A program made the translations under genes and the position numbers. From positions 31,078,857 through 31,142,856 of the forward strand of contig OX578155.1 of the NCBI GenBank assembly GCA_951213105.1: a stretch of DNA of 64,000 bases. The letters run 5' to 3'. The number at the start of each line of letters is the position of its first letter. Position 1 is the first letter of the stretch. This DNA is from Amaurobius ferox. Its lineage: Eukaryota; Arthropoda; Arachnida; Araneae; Amaurobiidae. This document shows positions 44,041-55,920 of the stretch, piece by piece. The notes under the pieces were generated by a model, which had not been told where the DNA came from, did not search any database, and saw only the letters and a program-made list of their open reading frames with translations.

Positions 44041-44790
44041 AAAAATCTGATGTGGGCAGCACATGACTTTCCCTGCAGACTTGTATTAACGTTCGCTATA
44101 TTTTAATTAAATTTATTTCACTTTTAATTCAATTTTCGTTCTCATTCGGTAACCGGACTTATTTTCAAAGGTGGCGTAGAGAAAATACGGAAAACTAAAA
44201 TATCTCGAGAACGGCTAGTCCTAGTGTAATGGGGTTGGTCTTATTATTTTCGTCGTTAAAAATTACGTATTAAACGAGCATTTAATGGATATATTTGAGT
44301 ATACCTAGTTCTTTAGTTTAGATTTTGACGATTTTTGCGGGCCATTTTGCAAAAAAAGGCAGGTTATTTTTTTTCCGAATCGTACTAAAATCTAATCAGC
44401 ACCAGGGTAACCCACAAGTGACTCTTCTACCGAATTTTGTGAAATTCGGTCCAGTAGTTTTTCAGTTAGAGTGGATACAAGCTTTTGAGAGCCATTTCGC
44501 AAAAAAAGGCGGGTTCTTTTGTTCCGAATCGTACCCAAAACTAATCAGCACCAGACTCGCTCACAAGTGACTTACCTACCAAATTTTGTGAAATTCGGTC
44601 CATTAGTTTTTTAGTTAGGGTGGATACAAAATCTGCACAGATAGACACACACACAGACGTCACGCTAAAAATGGTTTTTTCGTATTCTAGAGGTCTTGAA
44701 ACGTGTAGATCCGTCGAAAACTCGAGTTGCGATTTTCGACATGATTCCAATACTTTCCCTATACATTACCATGTATTGCAGGGAAAGTAA
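44041..44790 (+). repeat. Repeat family B, copy 2, abutting copy 1
   Basis: Begins immediately after copy 1 and has the same ends and length (about 750 bp). The two copies are in direct tandem, as if one inserted exactly at the end of the other or the unit was duplicated. Confidence 0.88.
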
Positions 44791-45419
44791 AATTGGTGAT
44801 GTTTTAAACATGCAAAAAAGTACATAGTTTTAAAAAATTTACAAAAATTCATCTATTAACCACGTGAATTCTATTTAAAGTTGGTTTAAAAGAGAATTTC
44901 TCGATCCTTCGAATGGTGCTAAGATGGAAACTCTGTAATATTATTTTTGATCGCTAAGAAACCAATTTGTGTCAAAATCGCTCAAAATTATACTAACACA
45001 AAATAACAAAAACTAATTCGAATTGAAAATCTTTCACCGAGGTATATCATCCTGACCAAATTTCCTGTTGATATGAACGATGTTTAGATTTTCCACTACA
45101 GACAACACAGACATCTTCCTTTATTATAGATTGTAAAATGTTGTTCATTTATTTTTATTGTAATTCAGTTATTATATTTTACTTTATTTGTAATCTTGTT
45201 ATATAGCATGAAACTTTATTTGTTAATCTTGGTTCCTGGTTTTATGTCTTCCCAAATTATTTTATCATGCTTCACCACTAATCATTACTACAATTTTTTC
45301 CAATGGCCAGGGCTTTTTTTTCTGGGGATTTTGCATGGGTACCCTCAGAACATTTTTTTGCTGTGGGGATGACGGCAGAATTCAAGGGTGACAGATAATA
45401 AATTCTATGATAATAAAAA
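44791..45419. other. Non-coding stretch
   Basis: No gene. 'cagacaacacagacatcttc' followed by a TATAGAT finish at about 45104-45131 resembles the right end of the family C elements. Confidence 0.4.
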
Positions 45420-46166
45420 AAAGTCTGATGTGGGCAGCACATGACTTTCCCTGCAAACTTATATCCACGTTCTATTTATTTCAATTAAATTTAATTCACT
45501 TTTAATCCAATTTTCGTTCTCCTTTGATAACTGGACTTATTTTCAAAGGTGGCGTGGAAAAATACGAAAAAAACTAATATATCTCGAGAACGGCTAGTCC
45601 TAATGTAATGGGGTTGGTCTTATTCTTTTCTTCGTTAAAAATTACGCATTAAACAAACATTGAATGGATATATTTGAGCATACGTAGCTTTTTAGTTTAG
45701 ATTTTGATAATTTTTGCGGGCCATTCTGCAAAAAAAGGCAGGTTATTTTTTTCCGAATCGTACCAAAATCTAATCAGCACCAGGGTGACCTATACGTGAC
45801 TCATCTACCGAATTTTGTGAAATTCGGTCCATTAGTTTTTCAGCTTCAGTGGATACAAGCTTTTGCGGGCCATTTCACAAAAAAGGCGGGTTCTTTTATT
45901 CCGAATCGTACCCAAAACTAATCAGCACCAGCCCCGGCCACAAGTGACTTTTCTACAAAATTTTGTGAAATTCGGTCCATTAGTTTTATAGTTAGAGTGG
46001 ATACAAAATCTGCACAGACAGACACACACACAGACGTCACGCTAAAAATGGTTTTTTCGTATTCTAGAGGTCTCGAAACGTGTAGATCCGTCGAAAACTC
46101 GAGTTGCGATTTTCGGCATGATTCCAATACTTTCCCTATACATTACCATGTATTGCAGGGAAAGTA
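45420..46166 (+). repeat. Repeat family B, copy 3
   Basis: Same ends, module pair and length as the copies at 43291 and 44041, with scattered substitutions. Confidence 0.88.
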
Positions 46167-47335
46167 ACAATTGTAAACTCCAGCCACTCGACCTAAAATC
46201 ATCTTCACGACACCCATTAAAAAAAAATTGTCTGTCATGTTAGTCATCAAGATTTCATTCAATGAAACCTTTATGCTGAGGCTTACATATAAATTGTTTT
46301 CCAAACCAAGACAAAACAAAATAAATGAATGAATAAAATTATTTATTGAATACAGGAAAACAAAATTAAAACCTGATATATAAGACATTAATTACTTGAT
46401 TTCGACCATTCATATATTTGTTGCCGGCGTGAACTTTTTAACTGAATGCTCAATGTTTTTAATGTTTTTATAAAAGTTTGAACATTCTATATCTATGTAT
46501 ATTTCACAGAGCATTAGATTTACCATTACACCTGCATTAGACCTAGTTGATTCGGCACCCTTTCATCAAGAGTGGAAGGATCTGGTAGAGAAATAATATA
46601 CTCCATAACTCTGTTGAAATTGGGTATTAAATTTTTTATCTCTGAAATTCATTAAAATTTTTATATTTACAGTTTCTTTGTTTCACAGTTTATTTTTATT
46701 ATTTTCCTTGTGTCTCAGTTCAAAGACTACAATTTTTTAGCAATCACCACTTTATCAAACAATTCATTTAAGCTTATAACAGCATTTTCAAGTGCTTCAT
46801 TAATATTTTTTCTGTAGCTGTTTAATTACAATTAATGTAATATCACAATCCCTTGGCCACAAGAACTGTACTTTTCCAGCAAAACTTTATTCCAAAAGAT
46901 AAATTTCAACTTGGATAAAATGACAAACCAGCCGGGGGTCAAAACGGAATGTATGATAAGCTTATTTACGCTACATATAATCAGACATTATGAAGGTCCT
47001 GTTTAAAATTGTATTACAGAAGATCGTTCGCCCTTTATGGAAACGATTATGTATTTATGTTTCTCGTTAACATTTTGAGATAAAGATTTGGCATTTTCAA
47101 TATAATCGTCTGCTACTGTTTTGTTTTGATTGGAATGTAAAATAAAAGATTTATTTTGAAAATAGCTTCTCAAATTGATAGATGGCTCAAGGTTAAGTAA
47201 ATGCGCTTTCCAAGGAAAAATATTCGTATCAACAAATTGTAAAGAGGTATAAAAATCAAAATTATTGCATTTCAAAGAAAGGTATTTTTAATATATTAAA
47301 TTTGAAAGGGAAAAAACGTCTAACGGAAAGTAAAA
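46167..47335. other. AT-rich non-coding stretch
   Basis: 1.17 kb without a supported gene. It may include the unrecognised left end of the mariner remnant that follows. Confidence 0.4.
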
Positions 47336-48265
47336 ATGAAAAAAATGGCTGCCAAATCGCATCCTAAGACTGTTCGAATGCTGGTAAATATCAAGAAAGT
47401 GAAGTCTCTGATCCCAAAAGAAAATCCACTGACTCAAAGATCCATTGCATCGAAACTGGGAATGTCTTCTGGCACTAAGTAAAATCATTCATTTGAAGTT
47501 AGAAAAGATGTTTACATTTAAAGTTCATCTGCTTTTGCCAAAGCATATTGTGGAAAGAAAAACAAATTGTAGAAAATTATATGAAAAACACCTAGCTGCT
47601 GATAAATGGAAATTTGTGGCAACACTCGATGAGGCATGGATGTATTTAAGTGACCATAATATAAAAAGAGCAATTTTCTATTGCTCAATTGATGAAAATG
47701 ACCGTACAAAATGGCTTTGTCAATGTACATAAAAGTTCCCAAAGGGATTCATGATAGTTGCAGGATTTTGTTACAACGGTAAATTAAAACTTAGAAAAGT
47801 CTTAAGTAAAGATAAAATTAATTCACTCTACTATCAACAGAATATTTTAGAACCAATTTTTGAAGAAGAAATTCCAGCCTTATATGGAAAGGACATCAAT
47901 AAAGTTAAGCTTCGTTCGGACAAAGCCTTTAGTCATACATCTAAGTCAACTGCCGCATATTTTGCAAAGAAAGAATCAGAAACTGGAATAAAATGTATCC
48001 AATTTAATGAAATACCTGTAAAATCACCTGACGCTTCTCTTATGGACTTTTGCGCTTTCGGTTTGTTAAAACGAGCCTTAGGAAAACGGCATCCAAGAAC
48101 ACTGAACGGACTTTGGAAAACGACTCAAGATGAGTGAGATAAAATTGACATGACGGTGCTAAAAAAAAAGTTTACTTTCATGGAAAATTCGAGCTAGAGC
48201 TATACTCAAGAATCAAGGATATCAAATAGAAGCAAATCGCCACAAGAAATACGCCCTTTATGCAT
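47336..48265 (+). pseudogene. mariner-type transposase with DD41D spacing, disrupted
   Basis: DDE/D transposase. The start at 47336 gives an N-terminal helix-turn-helix (QRSIASKLGMSSGT). A frame change near 47480 leads into the frame carrying FVATLDEAWMYL (first Asp). After a TAA at 47730-47732 the same protein continues as KFPKGFMIVAGFCYNGKLKL, then KLRSDKAFSHTS (second Asp) and SPDASLMDFCAFGLLKRAL (third Asp). Exactly 41 residues separate the second and third aspartates, the spacing of the rosa-type mariner group. A TGA at 48135-48137 stands in a position where Trp is usual. The last recognisable part is YQIEANRHKKY. No terminal inverted repeats were found. Confidence 0.85.
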
Positions 48266-48925
48266 AAAAATGAATTATTAAAATCGTTAAGGCTAATGGT
48301 AAAAGAGCTTACTAAGTGAGCTTAAAGAGTGAGTGTCAGCGAGTGAGGGGTAGAGCTCCAATGGACATATTATGCTTGCATAGCAGGCATGTTAAAAGAG
48401 TTTGTGAAAATGCACTGTCTAATTTATTTAAAACAAAACATCTCACATTTGTGCACCAAAGAGGAAACATACTTTAACATATCAAAATTATAACCACTAT
48501 AGCTCAAAAACTAGGAATATGATCCAAAATAAAATTAGTATATATTTTTGTTGGGCTTTCAAAAGGCTATAAATTACTTCTTATAGCTTATACATTTTAG
48601 AGTTTTTGATATATAAATATTGCAAACTTTAAAAAGAAAACAGAAAATTTTCAATATTCTTCAACTTGATAAGATGATTCTATAAGATAAGGCAATTTGA
48701 CAAGGCAAAAAGTATAAAAGCTTTGTAAAAGCAAATTATAAATCTAGGAACTGGATTTCCTACTGAACATTTTTATCCCTTACTGTTTATATATATTTTT
48801 TATAGTATCAAAGGTATTTGAAGTGAAAGTAAGCAAAGTGAAGTAAAAACTTACTCGAACATAAAACTAAAAGTCTAGAAACCATTCGATATTACCTTAC
48901 TTTAGTTCAAAATACTACATATGGT
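48266..48925. other. Non-coding stretch
   Basis: Contains a poorly conserved block ('aaaattttcaatattcttca', 48644) related on the opposite strand to sequence near 11670-11710. No gene. Confidence 0.4.
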
Positions 48926-49984
48926 GAATCAGATAGTGGCGGCTCGTGATCAATACTTAAAGAGAGGCGCTGATTAAAGGTTTTGTATATATATCTATAT
49001 AAATAAATTGAAAATATGTTTGTATATGTGTTTGTGTATAATGATAATTGGCTGCTAAAACATGGATTTATAATAAAACTTATAAGGAAGTTTTATTATA
49101 ATATTATTTATTCAAGACTTTTAAACATTTTGCTGTGAGAATGATTTTTACTATATATTTTAAATGTCTTAGGAAATTATTGTTTCTTAGTTTTATAATT
49201 AAATTTGATAGATTTTTTAAAGATTTAATAGTTGAATATCGCGCTGCGCTAAAAAAGAAATGTTGAACCTTTTTAGATTTATAGACATCTATGAAATATT
49301 TACTGTTCTTCGCAATTTTTTACATTCAAGAGTCAAAAACATATGATGTAGGCCGCATATAAATATATTTCATTTCAAGGTTAGTTAATTTCTGTAACAA
49401 TCTAATAGTCACGTGTAAAAAGCTTTGAACAATGTTAAATCAATCGCACATATATTAAAATTTGGTTCTTTTGTTATCAACGCCTTAATAAACTTAATAA
49501 TAGCACTCATTTATGTGCACTTACAACAAATATATAACAAGAAAGATCAATCATGCATAAGCATTGATTATGAAACACTTTCCAACTGAAATGTAATTTC
49601 ATTTAAAAATTTCTAAAATGTGATACATTAAGTGGTGATATCTTTTACATTATCACAGAACTACGGTAATTTATTATACTTAAATATTTAAAACTGTATC
49701 GAAATATAAATCATCTGATTCTTTATGCAAAATCAATGAATATTTCATTCATATAACATGTATTCCAGACTCCAGAGCTAAATAATTTTGTGTGAAAAAA
49801 ATTCAGCAATTCTTATGTAATTCATCTTACAATCGCTTGAGATACTCGTATTTGCATTCTGCATATGTTAAAATTAGGCTTCGTTGAAGAAATAATAAAA
49901 GTTTAGGGATCATTTAAAATCACAACTATTGTAATTGCATAGGCACGGAATTTAGATACACAGATAATACACAGATAATATATG

Positions 49985-50836
49985 TGTGTATGTGTATGTA
50001 CTCAAAGTATTAGAATCGTGCCGAAGATCGGAACTCGAATTTTCAAAGGATCTACACGTTTTGGGACTTCTAGAACACGAAAATACTATTTTTTGGAAGA
50101 CGTCTGTGTGTGTAAGGGTGTATCTGTGTATGTTTCTGTGTGTCTGTGAGGATATTACATCCACTCTAATTGAAAAACTAATGGACCGAATTTCATACAA
50201 TTTGGTAGGTATGTTTTTTGTGGGAAATCCTGATGTTCATTAGATTATAGTACGATTCGTAATAAAAGAACCTGCCTTCTTTGCGAAATGGCCGCAGAAA
50301 TTGCCTTTATCCACTCTAGCTAAAAACTAATGGAACAAATTTAACAAAATTTGGTGTATAATATTTCAATAACCTACAAGTGATTTATATACCAAATTTA
50401 ACAGAATTTTGTATATAAATAATTTGTAGATTACTCTAGTACGATTCGGGAAAAAGGAACGAGCTATTTTTGCGAAATGGCCCGCAAAAATCGTTATATA
50501 TAAAAATAAAAGACTACGTGTGCTCGATAATATCAATTAAATTCCTATTTTATACGTGATTTTTGACAACAAAAAGAATAAGACTAACCCCATTATTTTA
50601 GGACTAGCCGTTCTTCAGATATTCTAGTTTTTTCGCGTTTTCGCTACGCCACCTTTGGCAATAAGTACAGCTATCAAATGAGCACCAAATTTAAATTTAA
50701 CGTGTAAATTCAATGTCATTTAAAATACTTATGGTTGTTATTTTGTGCAGATAAACTCAAATTATTATTTAAGAAGTAAAGAGAACGAATATGAGTCTGC
50801 AGGGAAAGACGTGTGCTGACCACATCAGAATTTTTA
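49985..50836 (-). repeat. Repeat family B, reverse copy inside the hAT
   Basis: Reverse of the B order: 'ggatctacacgttttgggac', a (GT)n block at 50101-50150, 'aaaaactaatggaccgaatt', then 'gtctgcagggaaagac' and 'cacatcagaattttt' at the right. It is more diverged than the copies at 43-46 kb, and its hairpin end is decayed. Confidence 0.8.
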
Positions 50837-52763
50837 ACAATATTACAACAATGATTTATAGAAGTGAACGGGGATTATTTTCAGGCCATTTCGAGAAAAA
50901 TGTATGATCTATATTTAAAGATCCATCAAATTTTTGTCGAATAAAATGTTCAACAAATTTAAGCTGTGTACCAAATTTTAACTGGACGTAGGAAAGTGCA
51001 TTAAAAATGCCATCAAATAAGTATATCGTGAAGAGTTATATAAAATTTAAAAAAAATGAAAAATTGTTAATTACCAAATTTATTTTAAAATGTGAAGCCT
51101 CTCTCATATGCAAAATGATTAAACACTTGGAAAGATATTTATTATATAATATATCTCTCTTTTCTTTCTGGAGGATATCCCAAAGTCAGAATTTAATTGA
51201 ATTTGTTTTTATCCCTATATTAAATAATTTTTAATTAAAAAACTACTTAACATATTTTACTGAATTTTTTTTATATATATTCTATGGGATAATGTGAATA
51301 TTTCCTAAAAATTTCGAAACAATTCGTGAATTTTAAATTTACTTAAAAAATGTTTGAAAAATTAGGTCCCATAGGGTTCAATGTATTTCATTTTTTCAAC
51401 CCGGGTTCAATAAAAAACTAATTGGGTGATATTATTTATTTATATTCCCATAGGTCCCACAGACCGTCTGAAAAACATACTAAAATTTCATTTTGATAAA
51501 GTCATTTTTACGGCAGTTATCGTGCTAACGGGCAGACAGACAGAATGAACAAAGTCATAAACACTCTTCAACTTTGTTGTAAAGTGTTAAAAAGGTTATA
51601 TTGACTTTGTATTACTTTGATTGGTGTTTGCTATTTTTGGCTACATTGATGGCATCGCTATTCAACATTTCCAAATGTGCTATAATGTGAAAATGCTGCA
51701 TGAGAAAAGAGTTGATTGATTTAATTTGCCATTTTTACATGTAAAGTTTATTATATAAGTCGTTTCATGAATTAACTACCAACATTTCAAAATCGGGGCA
51801 TGCCAGAGTTTTAAAATCGGTATTCATTGTCAATAAATTTGATAATAAAATTACTGTATAATTTAATTTCTGATGATTATAAAATATTTTTCATAAAATG
51901 ATCATGTATATCGATTATCAAAAGATTTTATATGATTGACCGACAGTTATTTATTTTATATTAAAAAAAAAACGTTTTATATTGAACAATAGTTTTCATA
52001 AAATGATCATGTACTTTGATTATCAAAATATTTTACATGAATGACTGTTATTTATTTATTTTATATTAAAGAAACGTAAATATGTGTGCGTTCTGTATAT
52101 TTGTACTCGCTAAAAGTAAATAGCATTTCATACTTCATAGGCAATATAATCGTACAAAATGTTGGTCAATTGCCCCATTCATTATTTGGATATAGTGTCC
52201 ACAGATTCTTACATGCATAAACAGCCATTTACACACGTAGATCATGTTAAATTTGAGTTGAAGAATGTTTTCAATATTTAAATCCGTCAAAAAGACAAAT
52301 TTAACCATTCAACCTGTCACACTTTCCCTTTATATACATAAATGTAGAGAATGTAACAACTTTTTATCAATTATATATGATTTTTTTATTAATTATATAT
52401 GAACTTTTATATTTTAAAAATATAAACTATGTAATTACTTATGTAACTTTAAAAATAAACTAAGTTATTCTTGTATAAACGGTCATTTTATTCAAGGATT
52501 TATTTAAAAATACCAAAACTATATTGGAAAACAACAGAATCCGTCAATACCAAAATAATGCCATTTCTAGAAGACCCACGATAAATTGACTTATTTTCTG
52601 GTGACGGCTGCTCAATGATAAGCGGCACGCAATATTTTGAAAATAGCCAATGTTCATATTCGTTCATTCAAACTCATAATAGTATTTGAAACTATGTATC
52701 TTCATTCTATCTGGGTCGCTCTGAATTCATGGCCCTATTACAACACCACAGTGTAGAATATTC

Positions 52764-52849
52764 TTGTAGTGCTGCCATCTTATGACGCATTCAGCAACTA
52801 TATTGACGATTTTAGTTGCTGAATGTGTTATAAGATGGCAGCACTACAA
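52764..52849. other. 37 bp stem hairpin, 12 nt loop
   Basis: 52764-52800 and 52813-52849 are inverted copies differing at two positions, both G to A changes that leave G-U pairs in RNA transcribed from the plus strand. The stem includes AGTGCTGCCATCTTAT. It sits about 150 bp inside the right end of the hAT element. Confidence 0.88.
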
Positions 52850-53269
52850 TTTTGTGGAAAAGTGTTTTAAAAAATTATGCAAAATGTTTTTACAAAAATT
52901 TTTAATACATTTATATAAAAAAAAATAATAATGTAGGGGCTTTTTATGAGGAAGTCGTATGGATTGTGACCTCTAGGCACGAGCCGCCACAGGAATCAGA
53001 GCTCTAAATTTTTGAGAGAAGAAAGTAATTTTGACAAGTGTGTTTCAGTCAAATTTAGACAAGTACTTGATATCATAGTAGGTATGTAAAATTAGGGTAT
53101 TAAAGCTTGAATTATGTTCAAATAAACCTTAAAAGAGGCAATTCTTTTAATCATTTACATAATTTATCAGTACTTCTATCTATTAATTTATATAATTGTT
53201 AAGAATATCACCATAAATTAAAAATTTAAATGATCATTACATTAATGCATATTCAGTACTTTGGTTACA

Positions 53270-53342
53270 CTGGTTATTCAGCTCCGCTTAAGTTGTCGAA
53301 ATTTCTTGGACCCTTGAGTGACGACTTATCGAGGTTTTACTG
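53270..53342 (-). other. Lone pogo/Tigger-like terminus
   Basis: Reversed from 53342 the sequence reads CAGTAAAACCTCGATAAGTC then GTCACTCAAGGGTCC, resembling the ends of pogo/Tigger elements. No partner end or transposase was found. Confidence 0.4.
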
Positions 53343-53479
53343 TACTTACGAAACATAATTAATAGTGAAATATACTATATTTTGAATTAAGGATAATTCT
53401 TCCAAAGTGACAGGAATTATAAAAAATTTGAACTTCCTTTTCTATGGTAATGAATTTTAATCAATTGGTGACAATTTCA

Positions 53480-54281
53480 ATAAGTTATCAAGTTGATGAT
53501 ATTTCACCAATTTAGTTGCTAAAAGTCAGCCTATTTAACGATACTTACTACATTTTTAATTTTATGTAACTTTTTCAATAAATTTTTCTAAAATGTGCTA
53601 TATCTCAAGAATGGTTCATGCTATGCCAACATTCTAAAGTTAGTGGCAATTTGTTTTCTAATGATAAATTATGTATGAAATTATTATTTATTTAACATTT
53701 TTAAAGCTCTTGATATTTTAATAATTTTTTACAAAGTATCATTCAAAAATTGGGGGTGTGAATGGAAGGTTTTTTGAACATTCGATTGTATTTTATTATC
53801 AATAGGGTTCTAATATTCACCGATAGTAATAATTATTTTTTCAAAATTTGGGAGGGTTTCCAAACAATGAATAGGATTCTAGAATTGTAATATTTGTACT
53901 AAATTTCCTTCAAGACTTTCCATTCATTCAAAAGATACTGCTTCTACAGACTCATAAATACACACAAACATACATACCAGGGCCACCCATGGGGGTAATA
54001 GACACAACTTGAGTGGAGGGTACTAAACTTTTCTCTAATTTTCTATTAAGATAGAGAAGACATGAAATATTTACAAAGAAGGGGAAAATCAAATATGGAT
54101 AGGGGCCTGTAATAAATGTTTGTGCTCACAATTTGTATGGGCAGTCCTGTAGACACTAACATACACACTCAAATATTTAAGTTCAGGGATGCTTGAAACA
54201 TACTCTATCATCGAATTCAAACTTTCAATCTCATTACAGTGCTTCCTCTATACATTATACTATGTATGTAGGGAAAGTAAT
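53480..54281 (+). repeat. Repeat family A, diverged copy
   Basis: Carries 'aaaatgtgctatatctcaag', 'aacattcgattgtatttta', CACAGACTC-like 'ctacagactcataaatacac', 'gggatgcttgaaacatactc' and the closing hairpin CTCTATACATTATACTATGT then AGGGAAAGTA. An extra block of about 150 bp (53985-54150) sits among the CA-rich part. Confidence 0.75.
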
Positions 54282-54319
54282 ATGAAAGTATTGCCACATA
54301 ACATAATTAGTATATGGAT

Positions 54320-54325
54320 TTTATT
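54320..54325 (-). terminator. Poly(A) signal overlapping the stop codon (candidate)
   Basis: On the minus strand GAA TAA TAAAATCC puts AATAAA at 54325-54320, sharing two bases with the TAA stop at 54326-54324. A very short 3' untranslated region would follow, ending before or within the repeat at 53480-54281. Confidence 0.35.
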
Positions 54326-55043
54326 ATTCAATAGGTGTACAACAGTGATCATTTAAACTTTTCTTCTGAGTAAATACCCTTTTACACACTTCACAATGAA
54401 ATGTTTTCTTCCCAGTATGGGTAAGATAATGTTTTTTAAAACTTACTTTTAATCTATAGGATATATTGCAAATATCACACACAAAGGGCTTCTCATGTGA
54501 ATGCAGAAGATAATGTTCATCCAAATGGTGTTTTCTAACAAATGCTTTTTTGCAGATATCACAGGCATGTGGTTTTTCTCCAGTATGGCTATGATAGTGA
54601 AGTTTCAAACCATATTTTGTTACATATGGTTTTTGACATATATCACAGACATATGGTTTTTCTACAGCATGTGTAGGAATATGCCTTTCCATATCACCTT
54701 TTCTGGTAAATGCTTTTTGGCATATGTTACAAACAAAAGGTTTCTCTCCTGTATGTATACGATAGTGTTCTTTCATTGCACTTTTTTGAGTAAATGCTTT
54801 ATCACATAACGGGCAAGGAAATGGTCTTTCTCCAGTATGTATAACGTAATGGTCGGTTAATCTAGATTTTTGAGTAAATCCTTTCAAGCATATATTACAC
54901 TTAAATAGTTCTCCAGTATGTATGCGATAATGTCTGTCGAAAACACATTTATGAGTAAATGTAATATGACATTTATCACAAACATAAGTTTTCTTTGTAA
55001 CATGACGTTTTTCAATTGTTTGATGATTTTTAGGATTTTCCAT
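54324..55043 (-). CDS. C2H2 zinc-finger protein, 8 fingers
   Basis: A 239-residue protein from the first in-frame ATG at 55043; a TGA closes the frame upstream at about 55085. Eight C2H2 units follow, beginning YVCDKCHITFTHKCVFDRHY and including FPCPLCDKAFTQKSAMKEHY and HACDICKKAFVRKHHLDEHY. The first two fingers are joined by a shortened linker (TGE then LF). The eighth, HCEVCKRVFTQKKSLNDHCC, lacks the second histidine and has Cys next, five residues before the stop. Expected role: nuclear DNA binding; no effector domain is present. A good acceptor (GGTTTTATAG) on the minus strand ends at about 55090, so an untranslated first exon probably lies upstream near the block at 55921-56040. It is close in style to the gene at 63289, which points away from it. 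Confidence 0.9.
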   Translation of the reverse strand: MENPKNHQTIEKRHVTKKTYVCDKCHITFTHKCVFDRHYRIHTGELFKCNICLKGFTQKSRLTDHYVIHTGERPFPCPLCDKAFTQKSAMKEHYRIHTGEKPFVCNICQKAFTRKGDMERHIPTHAVEKPYVCDICQKPYVTKYGLKLHYHSHTGEKPHACDICKKAFVRKHHLDEHYLLHSHEKPFVCDICNISYRLKVSFKKHYLTHTGKKTFHCEVCKRVFTQKKSLNDHCCTPIE

Positions 55044-55089
55044 AAGTGCTTTTGGGGACAATAATTGTTCGGATAATAGTCTTCAATAT

Positions 55090-55920
55090 CTATAAAACCA
55101 AAATAATAAAAAGACTAGCACATACCATCAAAATAAATTTCTGAAAATTAAGAAGTAAATACTTAAAAATGTTATAAATAAAGCATCTAATAATAAAAGC
55201 AGTTTTTAAGCCTAAATTCTTGAGCCATGAACTTCTATATTTATAATATCAAAAGCTAATTTGATAAAACACTTCACCCTATATATAGGAGAGTTTGTTT
55301 ATTAATTAGGGCTGTAATGCATTTTTTTTTGCTCAATGCGATTAATTTTACAGCCAAGTACTGTTAAACAATATTAATAAAATTATTTTGAAGAACTGTC
55401 CATAAATCGTGTCAATTATGCATTCTACATTCTTTAACAGGTTAACACACACAGTTATGTAAACTAAAAAAAATTAACATTCAAACGTTTTTTATATCAT
55501 ATTTTGGAAATTATGGTTACATGAGGGCTTTTATTCAATACTGTTCGCAATGAATGTCATTCAGTACGTTACATATTCAAGGAATGTAATTAACTAGGAT
55601 TTTCTGTCAGTTATAAATTTTATTAACAGGAACAGTGACATTTTCTCAATTTCTTAAAAACAAAGCAAGTAATATCTTAATAAATCGAACGAAAAGAAAT
55701 AGTGCCCATGGCATAAGTCACTGTACTGTACACTTTTTCTGCTGCACTCAGACTATATTTTGTCCAGTCTCAGCAGATTTTTTTCCGGAAGTATTACAGA
55801 ATCCATAATCTGACATCAACCACCATCATCGGTCTGCTTACTGTCAAAACAAAGTGAGTGAATCATTCAAGAAATGATTCAATCCGAAGATTCACGGAAG
55901 ATAAAAAAATTTTACCGGCT
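55090..55920. other. Probable first intron of the 8-finger gene
   Basis: No coding sequence. Donor-like GGTAAAA sites occur on the minus strand just below 55921 (CCG|GTAAAA near 55906-55912). The assignment rests on the acceptor at about 55090 and the promoter-like block beyond. Confidence 0.35.

Larger units (their letters stand above)
48934..52992. mobile_element. hAT element, 4.06 kb, non-coding
   Basis: Flanked by the perfect 8 bp duplication GAATCAGA (48926-48933, 52993-53000). Ends are TAGTGGCGGCTCGTG and, reversed, CTGTGGCGGCTCGTG, a well-known style of hAT terminus. No transposase sequence is recognisable in 4 kb. The interior is AT-rich and holds a family B copy, a TATA-rich middle and a long hairpin near the right end, so it is a non-autonomous carrier. 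Confidence 0.9.

Noticed and set aside
54501..54809. A 102-codon plus-strand frame
   Set aside because: Shadow of the minus-strand zinc-finger gene.
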